Origin: Gammaproteobacteria bacterium
GTDB lineage: Bacteria; Pseudomonadota; Gammaproteobacteria; QNFN01
NCBI GenBank assembly: GCA_003645555.1
Contig: QNFN01000053.1
Location: 1-8,746 of the forward strand
Length of the DNA: 8,746 nt
Direction: 5' to 3'
Numbering within the stretch: the first letter of the stretch is position 1; each line of letters begins with the position of its first letter. The translations under genes were made by a program, and so were the position numbers. The notes below the pieces were generated by a model. It was given only the letters and a program-made list of their open reading frames with translations. It ran no database searches and had not been told where the DNA came from. Positions 1 to 7,856 of this stretch are shown here, piece by piece.

Positions 1-58
1 CTCAAATCTGAACATTCCGAAGCACAATCTACTTCGTCCAGACTTAATCAGAGGCTCC
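1..58. other. Left-edge non-coding stretch, lower GC
   Basis: No gene is visible in these 58 bases. They are about 45% GC, clearly lower than the GC-rich genes to the right. A short inverted repeat CGAAG (18-22) / CTTCG (32-36) with a 9-nt loop is present and could be a weak 3' hairpin for the minus-strand phosphoribosyltransferase that ends at 59, but there is no U-tract. Read on the minus strand, the sequence directly after the stop codon begins GGGAGCCTCTGATTAAGTC, which resembles the ends of some insertion sequences. That is memory-based inference only. Confidence 0.35.
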
Positions 59-622
59 CTAAACGTCGAACTCCCCGTAGAGCCCACGCAGACCGACCTT
101 GTGAGTGAGGATCTCGTCCCGGGTCAAGCCGTCGAGTTCATGCGGGAAGATCAGCCAGTCACCCGTCTCGTGTACGAAATAGTCCGGCACCAGGTCAGTC
201 TGGTTATTGGCCGGCTTGAACCACGGCGTGGCGATACGGATGTCGTCCGGGGTGTTGCGGCGCGCCTCCTGACGTAGCGAGTCGACCACCGCCTTGATAC
301 TGAGCCCGGTGTCGAAGACATCGTCGACCAGCAGCAGCGAGTCGGCGGCGTTGATGTTGCTGACCACGTAGCCGAGACCATGAACGCGGACCTCGCGGCT
401 GCGCTTGGCGATGCCGGTGTACGAGGAGGTGCGGATGGCGATGTGGTCGGTGTCGACCCCAAACACATCAAACAACTCCTGCACGGCGATGCCAACCGGG
501 GTGCCACCGCGCCATACGCCGACGATGAAGTTTGGGCGAAAGCCGCTCTTGAGAACCATCAGGGCAAGGCGAAACGAGTCTTCGAGCAACTCCTGCGCTG
601 TGATGTAGTGTTTCTCGACCAT
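59..622 (-). CDS. Purine phosphoribosyltransferase (hypoxanthine/guanine type)
   Basis: This 187-residue cytosolic enzyme is a type I phosphoribosyltransferase. It should transfer ribose-5-phosphate from PRPP to a 6-oxopurine base (hypoxanthine, guanine or xanthine), giving the nucleotide for salvage. The PRPP-binding signature LLLVDDVFDTG spans residues 96-106 with the acidic pair D100-D101 and the D104-T105-G106 phosphate loop. An earlier VWRGG (residues 36-40) fits the pyrophosphate loop. The C-terminal half contains WFKP and a YFVHETGDWLIFPHE stretch, typical as I recall of the Hpr1-like (COG2236) branch rather than classical E. coli Hpt, so exact base preference is not readable. Length fits the family. 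The ATG at 620-622 is supported by a good ribosome site, AGGAAGG at 628-634, five bases upstream. It is transcribed away from the permease-apt operon, so the three genes form a divergent purine-salvage cluster. Confidence 0.85.
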   Translation of the reverse strand: MVEKHYITAQELLEDSFRLALMVLKSGFRPNFIVGVWRGGTPVGIAVQELFDVFGVDTDHIAIRTSSYTGIAKRSREVRVHGLGYVVSNINAADSLLLVDDVFDTGLSIKAVVDSLRQEARRNTPDDIRIATPWFKPANNQTDLVPDYFVHETGDWLIFPHELDGLTRDEILTHKVGLRGLYGEFDV

Positions 623-649
623 ACCCGCCTTCCTGTACCTCGAGCGGCT

Positions 650-678
650 AACCTACCCCGGCCCCCGTAGGGGTGCAA
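650..678 (-). promoter_or_regulatory. Possible promoter for the purine phosphoribosyltransferase
   Basis: On the minus strand TTGCAC (673-678) is followed after exactly 17 bases by TAGGTT (650-655), about 28 bases upstream of the start codon. Each hexamer matches the sigma-70 consensus at only three of six positions, so this is a weak call based on spacing. The spacer contains the inverted repeat CCCC-GTA-GGGG (663-673). The same TAGGTT hexamer with a 17-base spacer recurs upstream of the first sensor kinase. Confidence 0.3.
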
Positions 679-710
679 CTGCGCCGGATCAAGGCAACAG
701 GCGGCAGTGA

Positions 711-739
711 TTGCCTGCCCGGCGAGCGCCGGTTAGCCT
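711..739 (+). promoter_or_regulatory. Possible promoter of the permease-apt operon with palindrome in the spacer
   Basis: TTGCCT (711-716; four of six matches to TTGACA) and TAGCCT (734-739; three of six to TATAAT) are separated by 17 bases. The spacer holds the perfect inverted repeat CCGGCG-AG-CGCCGG at 719-732, which is where a repressor would interfere with RNA polymerase. This is pattern reading only. Confidence 0.3.
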
Positions 740-748
740 CTACAGATC

Positions 749-762
749 GGCGTCGCGACGCC
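749..762. repeat. Perfect 14-bp palindrome GGCGTCGCGACGCC
   Basis: The sequence equals its own reverse complement over 14 bp and lies 32 bp before the permease start, just after the proposed start of transcription. It could be an operator with a CG centre, as many LacI-family operators have, or a leader hairpin (5-bp stem with a CGCG loop). The palindrome is certain; its function is inferred. Confidence 0.5.
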
Positions 763-793
763 CTGCCGCGCGCCCCAGCACCGGGACCCCGCC

Positions 794-2089
794 ATGCTAT
801 CGATCAATCGCTATTTCCACCTCGAGGAACGTGGCACCACCGTCGCCACAGAAGTACGCGCCGGATTCACCACCTTCCTGACCATGGCCTACATCCTGTT
901 CGTCAACCCACAGATCCTCAGCCTGACCGGGATGCCGGCAGCTGACGTCGCCGTCGCTACCGCGCTGGCCGCGGCCCTGGCGACGCTGATGATGGGCCTG
1001 TTCGCCAACTTCCCGTTCGCGCTGGCGCCGGGCATGGGTCTCAACGCCTACTTCACCTTCGGGGTGGTCCAGGGCATGGGTGTCGAATGGCCGGTCGCGC
1101 TGACCGCGGTGCTGATCGAAGGTGTGCTGTTCATGGCCCTGGCCATGACCGGGGTGCGCACGCTGCTGGTCAACGCCATCCCGCGTTGCATCAAGATCGC
1201 CACCATTACCGGCATCGGCCTGTTCCTGGCGATCATCGGTTTCGAGAACGCCAAGCTGACCGTTGACCACCCGGCGACGCTGGTCACGCTCGGTGATCTG
1301 AATAGCCCGGCGGTGCTGCTGGCGCTCGGCGGCATCATCCTGATCGCCGCGCTGATGGTGAAACAGATCAAGGGGGCCGTGCTGATCGGCATCCTGGTGC
1401 TGACGCTGATCAGTTGGGTCACCGGACTGTCACCGGCACCGAATGAACTCGTCGCCATGCCGCACCTGCCGCGTGAAACACTGCTGGCAATCGACTTCAG
1501 CCAAGTCTTCACCGGGACGATGCTGACCGTGATCATCGCCTTCCTGTTTGTCGATCTGTTCGATACCGCTGGAACACTGCTTGGCGTCGGCCGGCTGGCT
1601 GGCTTCCTCGACGACAAGGGCAACCTGCCGGGCTCAGAGCGCGCCTTCATGGCCGACGCCACCGGTACCACCGCTGGCGCCCTGCTCGGCACCAGCACCG
1701 TAACCACCTACGTTGAGTCAGCGACCGGTATCGAAGAAGGCGGACGCACCGGCCTGACTGCGGTGGTGGTTGCCGCGTTGTTCCTGCTGTCGCTCTTTTT
1801 CACGCCGTTGTTCACCTCGGTGCCGGCGCTGGCGACAGCCCCGGCATTGATCGTCGTCGGGGCGATGATGATGCTCGGTGCCCGCGACCTCGACTGGACG
1901 CAGATGGACGAGGCGGTGCCGGCATTCCTGACCGTGGTAGCGATGCCGTTTACCTACTCCATCGCCCACGGCATCACGCTGGGCATCGTCTCCTACGTTC
2001 TGATTCACCTGGTCACCGGCCAGACCAACAAGATTCACCCGGTAATGTGGGTGCTGGCGGCTCTGCTGATCGCCTTCCACGCGCTGTGA
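794..2089 (+). CDS. NCS2 (AzgA/GhxP-type) purine permease
   Basis: A 431-residue inner-membrane transporter that imports purine bases, probably by proton symport. It is hydrophobic throughout, with about a dozen or more membrane segments. The N-terminus (NRYFHLEERGTTVATEVRAG, then FTTFLTMAYILFVNPQIL) is characteristic of the COG2252 AzgA branch of NCS2, as in E. coli GhxP/AdeP and Bacillus PbuG. Further family motifs are APGMGLNAYF (78-87), FVDLFDTAGTLLG (252-264) and TTYVESATGIEEGGRTGL (304-321), the last two containing acidic residues in the substrate and proton region. Length is near the usual 430-460. The ATG at 794 has a modest GGGA at 783-786 seven bases upstream. The stop overlaps the apt start, so it probably works with Apt: uptake, then trapping as AMP. 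This favours adenine among the substrates, but hypoxanthine and guanine cannot be excluded. Confidence 0.9.
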   Translation: MLSINRYFHLEERGTTVATEVRAGFTTFLTMAYILFVNPQILSLTGMPAADVAVATALAAALATLMMGLFANFPFALAPGMGLNAYFTFGVVQGMGVEWPVALTAVLIEGVLFMALAMTGVRTLLVNAIPRCIKIATITGIGLFLAIIGFENAKLTVDHPATLVTLGDLNSPAVLLALGGIILIAALMVKQIKGAVLIGILVLTLISWVTGLSPAPNELVAMPHLPRETLLAIDFSQVFTGTMLTVIIAFLFVDLFDTAGTLLGVGRLAGFLDDKGNLPGSERAFMADATGTTAGALLGTSTVTTYVESATGIEEGGRTGLTAVVVAALFLLSLFFTPLFTSVPALATAPALIVVGAMMMLGARDLDWTQMDEAVPAFLTVVAMPFTYSIAHGITLGIVSYVLIHLVTGQTNKIHPVMWVLAALLIAFHAL

Positions 2090-2640
2090 ACGAATCGGTC
2101 GACCGCACTCTCGAGGCCGACTGCCGGGCGCGGATTCGCGCCATCCCGGGCTTCCCCAAGCCCGGCATCGTGTTCCGTGACATCACCCCGCTGCTCGCCG
2201 ACGGGCCGCTGTTCCGGCGTGTGACGACCCACTTCGCCAGCACCTGCGAACGACTCGGCTGGGCCCCCGACGTGCTGGTCTCACCTGAGGCACGCGGCTT
2301 CATCTTCGGCGCCGCGCTCGCCCACGAACTCGGCATCGGCTTCGTCCCGGTGCGCAAACCGGACAAGCTGCCGCACGACACCCACCGCGTCGAGTACGCC
2401 CTCGAATACGGCAACGATGCCATGGAGATCCACGTCGATGCCCTGCGACCAGGCCAGCGCGTGGTGTTGATCGACGACCTGCTCGCCACCGGCGGCACCA
2501 TGGCTGCCTGCGCCAAATTAATTGCAGAACACGGTGTCACCGTGACCGGGGCACTGTTCCTGGTCGAGCTTTCGCAGCTCGGCGGTCGTGGCCAGCTCAC
2601 GCCATGGCCGGTGCACGCGCTGGTCGACTACCCGGATTGA
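2086..2640 (+). CDS. apt: Adenine phosphoribosyltransferase
   Basis: Apt converts adenine and PRPP to AMP and pyrophosphate in the cytosol. The 184-residue product matches the usual length (E. coli Apt is about 183) and the full family pattern: IPGFPKPGIVFRDITPLL near residues 20-37, SPEARGFIFGAALA at 66-79, FVPVRKPDKLP at 86-96, ALEYGNDAMEIH at 105-116, and the PRPP loop VVLIDDLLATGG at 126-137 with D130, D131 and the T135-G136-G137 turn. I chose the GTG at 2086 because it overlaps the permease TGA as GTGA and leaves the family-typical N-terminus. An in-frame GTG at 2047 would add 13 residues unlike Apt. There is no clear ribosome site, which suggests translational coupling to the permease. 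It ends 3 bp from the convergent sensor kinase stop. Confidence 0.95.
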   Translation: MNESVDRTLEADCRARIRAIPGFPKPGIVFRDITPLLADGPLFRRVTTHFASTCERLGWAPDVLVSPEARGFIFGAALAHELGIGFVPVRKPDKLPHDTHRVEYALEYGNDAMEIHVDALRPGQRVVLIDDLLATGGTMAACAKLIAEHGVTVTGALFLVELSQLGGRGQLTPWPVHALVDYPD

Positions 2641-2643
2641 AAC

Positions 2644-5235
2644 TCAGTCGGCTGGGTGCCAGCGCGGCACCCAGTGAGCCAACGTGTCACGCAGGGCGTC
2701 GAGTTGCAGCGGCTTGCCAAGATGGCCGTCCATGCCGGCGGCACGGCAGGCCGAGACGGTGGCCGGGTCCACGTCACCGCTGAGCCCAAGGATCGGGGTA
2801 CGGTCACCGGATGCCTCCTCCAGCCGGCGAATCTCCGCCGCCGCAGTGAAGCCATCCATCTCCGGCATACGGCAGTCCATCAGCACCAGGTCGAAACGGC
2901 CATCGGCGTAGGCCGCGACCGCTTCTCGGCCATCGACGGCCAGCTCGGTGTGACAGCCGAGCCGCTGCAGCATCGTCAGCGCCACCTGCTGGCTGGTGTG
3001 GTCGTCCTCGGCCACCAGCACGGTCAGCGTCCCGACCTCACCGTCGTCGCTGTGGACGCCCACCTCCGCCGGGGCCGCACACGCCTCGAGCGGGACGGCG
3101 AACGAGAACCTGCTGCCCTCACCGACCGAGCTGTTGACCTCGAGCCGGCCGCCCATCATCCCGACCAGTCGGTTGGAGATGGCCAACCCCAGGCCAGGAC
3201 CGCCATGGCTCCGGGTCAGCGTCTCCTCGACCTGGGCGAAGGCGTCGAAAATACGCTCGATCGACTCTTGCGGGATGCCGATGCCGGTGTCGCTGACGAC
3301 GGCCCGGAGCCACACCGACCCATCCTGCTCGACCCGCTCGAGGCGCAACGCCACTGCACCGTCCGGGGTGAACTTGATCGCGTTGTCGAGCAGGTTGCCG
3401 AGCACCTGGCCGAGCCGGGTGGCGTCGAACCGGGCCCAGGCCGGCAGCTCCGGATCGACGTCGCAGTCGAAGGCGACACCCAGCGCCTGCGCGGCCTCGC
3501 GCGGGCCAAGGACCCGCCCCTCGACCCAGCGCCGCAGCTCGTTCTCGATCGGGTCGAGTTCCAGGTAGCCCGCCTCGATGCGGGACAGGTCGAGCAGATC
3601 GTTGAGCAGCCGCAACAGGCCGTCGCCGGAGTCGATCGCGGTCTCGACGAAACCGCGCTGCTCGGTCGACAGCGGATGATCGCCGAGCAGGTTCAGCATC
3701 CCCAGCAGGCCGTTCATCGGCGCACGGATCTCGTGGCTCAGGTTGGCCAGGAAGCGGGTCTTGGCGGCATCCGCCTCCTCGGCCACCTCCTTCTCGGCGC
3801 GCAGTGCCGTCACGGCCTCGCGCCGCTCGGCGATCTCCTCGACCAGGCTCGCGTTGACTGTCTCCAGCTCGACCGCACGCTGGGCCACGCGCTCCTCGAG
3901 CTCGTTCCGGGTCCGCGACAGGGCCGCCTCGGAAGCCAGCCGCTCGGTGATGTCACGGGCGAAGGAGACGTAGAGACGGCGTCCCTGGCTATCGAACGCG
4001 GCGACCCGCAGATCCACCGGACACAACTCGTGGTCGGCCCGCCGCAGGCGCTCCTCGAACGTGATCACCAACCCAGGCTGCAGGCCGGCGCGCGCGCGCT
4101 GCTGCTCCTCGAAGTTGAAGCCGGTCGCAATCCTCGACATCGGCATCTCCAGCAGCTCGTCGTGCCGGTAGCCGAGGGCGTGGCACGCTTCGCGGTTGAC
4201 GCTCAGCAGCCGACCCTCGGTATCGTGCAGGAAGATGGCGTCACCGGCGTACTCGATGAACTGGCGCAGCCGAGTCTCGCTTTGGCGCAGCGCCTGTTCG
4301 GCGCGATCGCGATCGTCGACCTCGTCCTGCAGCGCGCGGTTGGCGGCACCCAGTTCCCTCCGGCGGCGCACCACCAGGGCACGCAACTCCGCCGGGCGTT
4401 GCAGCAGCGTCACGGCCAACAGCCCACTGACCAGGCTGAAAAGCAACACCAGCGCCAGCCCCTCGCGCGGCAGCGGCGGCACGGTCCAGCCGTCACGCGG
4501 GGCCACGCCGAGGACCCACAGGCCGTTGGGCACCGTGAACTGCACCTCTTCGGCGTCCTGCAGCGGGTCCGTTCGCGTGTTGGCGAACACCTTGCACGCT
4601 CCGGACTGAGGATCGACCCGGCACAGTTCGTAGCTCAGGCCGGCCCGGTCCAACTGGCCAAGCTCGGCGGCGCCCAGCAGCAACGGCAGCCGGATCAGCG
4701 CGATGGCGAAGCCCCAGAAACGGCCCTCGCCGATAAACACCGGCAGGCGGCCGATCACCGCCGTGCCGCCCTGGATCAGTTCGAACGGGCCGGCGAGGGT
4801 CATCTGGCCGGTCTCGATGGTGCGCAGCGCCTCGTCGCGCCGATTCGGGTCGTTGAGCAGATCGTGACCGATCGCGCGTTCGTTACCGACCAGCGGGTAG
4901 ATGTTGCTGATCACCCCTTTCGGTGCCAGCTGCAGGCTGGAGAGGCCGCCGTAGCTGTCGATCAGGTCTCTCGCCAGGGCGTCGAAGTCGGGAATGGCGT
5001 CGAACTGGCGCAGCACCGAGGCCAGCGCGTAGGTTGCCGACAGCGAACGGGCGAGTTGCTGCTGGAGCGTGAAGGCCCGCGCGGCCGCAATCTCGTTGAC
5101 GGCCTGCCGCTGCCGCGCCGACTGCTGGTCCTGGTGCAGGTGCAGATAGCCGAGGCCGGCAAACAGGATCGCCATGGCGACCAGCAGGCCGCCTATCCAG
5201 GCCCTCAGGCGTCCTGCCGTGGGCTGCTCAACCAC
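2644..5235 (-). CDS. CHASE-domain hybrid sensor histidine kinase (downstream paralogue)
   Basis: An 863-residue membrane hybrid kinase that should sense a periplasmic small molecule, autophosphorylate and pass phosphate to its own receiver. Order: TM1 about 12-31; CHASE domain about 45-250, with [35 protein letters not shown] and FWGF signatures; TM2 about 258-278; PAS about 320-430; coiled coil about 432-490; HisKA with H501 in [10 protein letters not shown]; HATPase_c with N618, DTGIGIP (649-655) and [10 protein letters not shown] (678-687); REC about 738-863 with acidic D744-D745, phospho-acceptor D787, S819 and K841. Oddities: alanine replaces the usual threonine four residues after the histidine, proline replaces threonine in the G2 box, and the REC switch position reads SG rather than TA. 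The GTG start at 5233-5235 has GGGAG at 5242-5246, six bases away, and overlaps the upstream kinase by 8 bp, so the two are co-transcribed and coupled. No HPt domain or DNA-binding output is fused. Confidence 0.92.
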   Translation of the reverse strand: MVEQPTAGRLRAWIGGLLVAMAILFAGLGYLHLHQDQQSARQRQAVNEIAAARAFTLQQQLARSLSATYALASVLRQFDAIPDFDALARDLIDSYGGLSSLQLAPKGVISNIYPLVGNERAIGHDLLNDPNRRDEALRTIETGQMTLAGPFELIQGGTAVIGRLPVFIGEGRFWGFAIALIRLPLLLGAAELGQLDRAGLSYELCRVDPQSGACKVFANTRTDPLQDAEEVQFTVPNGLWVLGVAPRDGWTVPPLPREGLALVLLFSLVSGLLAVTLLQRPAELRALVVRRRRELGAANRALQDEVDDRDRAEQALRQSETRLRQFIEYAGDAIFLHDTEGRLLSVNREACHALGYRHDELLEMPMSRIATGFNFEEQQRARAGLQPGLVITFEERLRRADHELCPVDLRVAAFDSQGRRLYVSFARDITERLASEAALSRTRNELEERVAQRAVELETVNASLVEEIAERREAVTALRAEKEVAEEADAAKTRFLANLSHEIRAPMNGLLGMLNLLGDHPLSTEQRGFVETAIDSGDGLLRLLNDLLDLSRIEAGYLELDPIENELRRWVEGRVLGPREAAQALGVAFDCDVDPELPAWARFDATRLGQVLGNLLDNAIKFTPDGAVALRLERVEQDGSVWLRAVVSDTGIGIPQESIERIFDAFAQVEETLTRSHGGPGLGLAISNRLVGMMGGRLEVNSSVGEGSRFSFAVPLEACAAPAEVGVHSDDGEVGTLTVLVAEDDHTSQQVALTMLQRLGCHTELAVDGREAVAAYADGRFDLVLMDCRMPEMDGFTAAAEIRRLEEASGDRTPILGLSGDVDPATVSACRAAGMDGHLGKPLQLDALRDTLAHWVPRWHPAD
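2652..2674. terminator. Convergent-gene hairpin, possible bidirectional terminator
   Basis: CTGGGTGCC (2652-2660) and GGCACCCAG (2666-2674) form a perfect 9-bp stem with a 5-nt loop. CTCA (2643-2646) and TGAG (2675-2678) could extend it past a bulge. It starts 12 bp after the apt stop and lies inside the last codons of the convergent sensor kinase (its WVPRWHP segment). There is no real U-tract on either side apart from a short TTT on the minus strand, so intrinsic termination is plausible but not assured. Confidence 0.5.
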
Positions 5236-7822
5236 CGTCGTCTCCCGCGACCGCCGGCTGCACCCAGCGCTCGAGGACGCGGCGCAGCCGCTCGATTGTG
5301 ATCGGCTTTGCCAGGTGATCGTCCATGCCCACTGCGAAGCAATGGGCCACGTCCTCGGGCAGGACGTGGGCGGTCATCGCCACCACCGGCAGGTGCTGCC
5401 CGGGCGCCTCGTTTCGGCGCAGGTGCCGGGTCGCCTCGAAACCATCGAGCCGTGGCATCTGGCAATCCATCAACACCAGGTCGAACCGCTCCGTAGCGAG
5501 GCGCTCGAGCACCTCCTGTCCGTCCGCCACCGCGCTGACCTCGCAGCCGAGCCGTTTCAGCATGCCGATGGCGACCTGTTGGTTGACGACGTTGTCCTCG
5601 GCGACCAGCACACGGCAGTGACTGGTCCCGGCAAGCCCGCCGGCAGGCCGGGTGGCGGCAGGCTGGCTTTCGGTCACCTGCGGTGCCGGCAGCTCGACCA
5701 CGAACGTGCTACCCGCGCCGGGACGGCTCTGGAGATCAACCGTTCCGCCCATGACCTCGACCAGCTGCCTGGCGATCGCCAGCCCGAGCCCGGTGCCTCC
5801 GTAGCGGCGGGCGATGGAACGGTCCGCCTGGGTGAAGGAGTCGAAGATCGTCTGCTGGGCCTCGACTTCGATGCCGACCCCGGTGTCGCGGACGGCGACG
5901 CGCAGCCAGTCGTCGCGCGGGCAGTCGGCGACGACCGTCACCCGGCCCTTATCGGTGAATTTCACGGCGTTGCCGACCAAGTTGTTCAGCACCTGGCGCA
6001 ACCGCCCTGCATCGACCAGCATCCACGCCGGCAGCTCCGGACTGCTCTCCAGCAGCAACTCCAGCCCCTTCTCCCGGGCGCGCCAACGGTGCAGCTCGGT
6101 GACCTGGCGCAGCAATCGCGCTGTCTCGACTTCGATGTGGCGCACGGCCGGCTGGCCACGCTCGATGCGCGAGATATCGACCAACTCGCCGAGCAGTCCC
6201 ATCAGCAGCTTGCCCGAGGCGTCCGCGATCTCGGCGTAGCCCTGCAACTCGGCCGGCAGGTCACTCTCCCGCAGCAGGCTGATCATGCCCAGCAGGCCGT
6301 TCATCGGCGTTCTGATCTCGTGGCTGATGATGCCGAGGAACTGGCTCTTGGCCTGACTGGCGGCCTCGGCCATCGCCTTGGCGGCCTGCAGTTCGACCTC
6401 GGCCTGCTGACGCTCCTGGGTCTCGCGGATCAGGTTCTGGTTGGTCTTCCGCAATTCGGCAGTGCGCATTTCGACCTGCCGTTCGAGTTCCCGATTGGCC
6501 CGTTCGAGCGCCTCGCGAATGGTGATCTGTTCCGACACGTCACGGGCCACGGCGATGAACAACGGCCGCCCCTGTTCCTCGAAACGGCCAACCCGGACCT
6601 CGACCGGGTAACCGCTACCCTCCTTGCGCCGCATGCGGCCGCTTATGCTGACCGTCTCACCATCCAGTACCCGTGCCCAGGCGGCATCGAAGCCGACGAA
6701 ATTCTCCTTCGGTGCCACGTCGGCTAAGGCCAGGCCGAGCAATTCGTCGCGCGTGTAGCCGAGCAGCCGGCACGCTTCCGGGTTGACCTCGACAAAACGA
6801 CCCGTTTTATCGTGGACGAACAGGCCATCGGTGGCGTGCTCGAGCACCCCACGGTAGCGCACCTCGCTTTCGCGCAGTGCCGCTTCCGCCACCTGGCGCT
6901 CGTCGATCCGCTGGCGCAGATCGCGGTTGGCCGTGTCCAGGTCACGGGTGTTGCGCGCCACCTCGGCAGCGAGCAGGGCCGGGCGGCGCAGCTGCAACCA
7001 GACCAGCAGGCTGGCCAGCACGCTGACGAACACCGCGAGCAGGGCATCCTGGGCGAGCGCGATTGGATCACGCCAGCCGCTGCGCGGCGCCAGGGCCAGT
7101 TCCCAGTTCTTGCCGGCGACGTCGAAGCGGAACGTGATCGGGTCGCGCAGCGGGCCTTCGGCCGACGCGCTGAAGGGCTGACCGGACGTGCCGCCGAACT
7201 GAGCCAGTGAGAAGTCGAAACCGGCCAATTCCAGCCGGTGCTTCAGCCGGGCCGACCGGATCAGGTCCTCGATGCTGATCAGCGCTGTCGCAAACCCCCA
7301 GAAATGGCCGTCCCCCTCCGTTTCTCCCATGAAAACCGGGCTGCGCGCGATCATCGCCACACCGCCCTGGACCAGTTCCAACGGGCCCGCAAGCGTCAGC
7401 CGATGCTCGGCAATCGCAGCCCGGGCCGCGGTGCTGCCGGGGGTGGCCGGATCGAGCAGGTCGAGTCCGAGCGCGCGCTCGTTGCCCGACAACGGGTGGA
7501 TGGTACGGATCACCCCGTCCGGCGCCAGCTGCAGGTTGGTGATGCCGCCGTAGCTGGCGATCATGTCCTCGGCGAGCGCCGGGAAATCGGGGACATGGCC
7601 GAACTGGCGGATGATCGAGCCGAGCGCCTGAACCGATGAGACCGAGCGGACCAACTGCTCGCGCAGTGCCGTGGCCTCGGCCAGGGCCAGCCCGGAGGCC
7701 GTGACGCGCGCCGCCTCGATGCGCCGGTCGTCACGCAAGTCGACGTAGAGCGCACCGACCGACAGTATGCCACCCAGCAGCAACAGGCCCCAGATTCGTT
7801 CTCGCGCTTCCGCCTTCAACAC
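5228..7822 (-). CDS. CHASE-domain hybrid sensor histidine kinase (upstream paralogue)
   Basis: A membrane hybrid kinase with the same layout as its downstream neighbour: TM1 about 10-28, CHASE about 45-250, TM2 about 257-277, PAS about 320-430, coiled coil about 432-490, HisKA, HATPase_c, and REC about 736-860. Motifs are canonical: H501 in [11 protein letters not shown]618, DTGVGI (646-651), GGTGLGLAI (675-683), REC E742-D743, phospho-acceptor D786, T817 and K839. I chose the GTG at 7820-7822 (864 aa) because it places H501, N618 and the PAS start at exactly the same residue numbers as in the paralogue and puts TM1 directly after a short basic start. The ribosome site is weak (GTGGA at 7826-7830). 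Longer in-frame starts exist, ATG at 7925-7927 (899 aa) and TTG at 7994-7996 (922 aa), but the added residues are proline/arginine-rich without domain character and lie across hairpins. It is first in the two-kinase operon; its true phosphotransfer partner is not in the window. Confidence 0.9.
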   Translation of the reverse strand: MLKAEARERIWGLLLLGGILSVGALYVDLRDDRRIEAARVTASGLALAEATALREQLVRSVSSVQALGSIIRQFGHVPDFPALAEDMIASYGGITNLQLAPDGVIRTIHPLSGNERALGLDLLDPATPGSTAARAAIAEHRLTLAGPLELVQGGVAMIARSPVFMGETEGDGHFWGFATALISIEDLIRSARLKHRLELAGFDFSLAQFGGTSGQPFSASAEGPLRDPITFRFDVAGKNWELALAPRSGWRDPIALAQDALLAVFVSVLASLLVWLQLRRPALLAAEVARNTRDLDTANRDLRQRIDERQVAEAALRESEVRYRGVLEHATDGLFVHDKTGRFVEVNPEACRLLGYTRDELLGLALADVAPKENFVGFDAAWARVLDGETVSISGRMRRKEGSGYPVEVRVGRFEEQGRPLFIAVARDVSEQITIREALERANRELERQVEMRTAELRKTNQNLIRETQERQQAEVELQAAKAMAEAASQAKSQFLGIISHEIRTPMNGLLGMISLLRESDLPAELQGYAEIADASGKLLMGLLGELVDISRIERGQPAVRHIEVETARLLRQVTELHRWRAREKGLELLLESSPELPAWMLVDAGRLRQVLNNLVGNAVKFTDKGRVTVVADCPRDDWLRVAVRDTGVGIEVEAQQTIFDSFTQADRSIARRYGGTGLGLAIARQLVEVMGGTVDLQSRPGAGSTFVVELPAPQVTESQPAATRPAGGLAGTSHCRVLVAEDNVVNQQVAIGMLKRLGCEVSAVADGQEVLERLATERFDLVLMDCQMPRLDGFEATRHLRRNEAPGQHLPVVAMTAHVLPEDVAHCFAVGMDDHLAKPITIERLRRVLERWVQPAVAGDDGG
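5242..5246 (-). promoter_or_regulatory. Ribosome binding site deciding the GTG start of the second kinase
   Basis: GGGAG on the minus strand lies six bases before the GTG at 5233-5235, within the final codons of the upstream kinase. It supports an overlapping, translationally coupled start. Confidence 0.55.
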
Positions 7823-7838
7823 ACGTCCACTGTTGTTG

Positions 7839-7856
7839 CGGGACCGCTGGGTCCCG
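7839..7856 (-). promoter_or_regulatory. Leader hairpin just upstream of the first kinase
   Basis: CGGGACC and GGTCCCG form a perfect 7-bp stem with a 4-nt loop, ending 16 bases before the GTG start. There is no U-tract, so it is not a terminator. It may affect translation initiation or mRNA stability. Confidence 0.4.

Noticed and set aside
797..1707. Minus-strand open frames opposite the permease
   Set aside because: The permease has continuous family motifs. The antisense translations are H/Q/G/R-rich or S/T/P-rich without any recognisable fold.
2047..2085. Upstream GTG start for apt
   Set aside because: It would add 13 residues encoded inside the permease end that do not resemble Apt. The GTGA overlap start gives the family length.
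2656..5301. Plus-strand open frame of 881 codons opposite the downstream kinase
   Set aside because: It lies antisense to a kinase with full domain motifs. Its translation is rich in Q, R, H, D and A with no recognisable domain, which is typical of an antisense frame in GC-rich coding DNA.
5174..6727. Plus-strand open frame of 517 codons opposite the upstream kinase
   Set aside because: It is the same kind of antisense shadow: low-complexity composition, no domain, no ribosome site, and it runs across the junction of two real genes.
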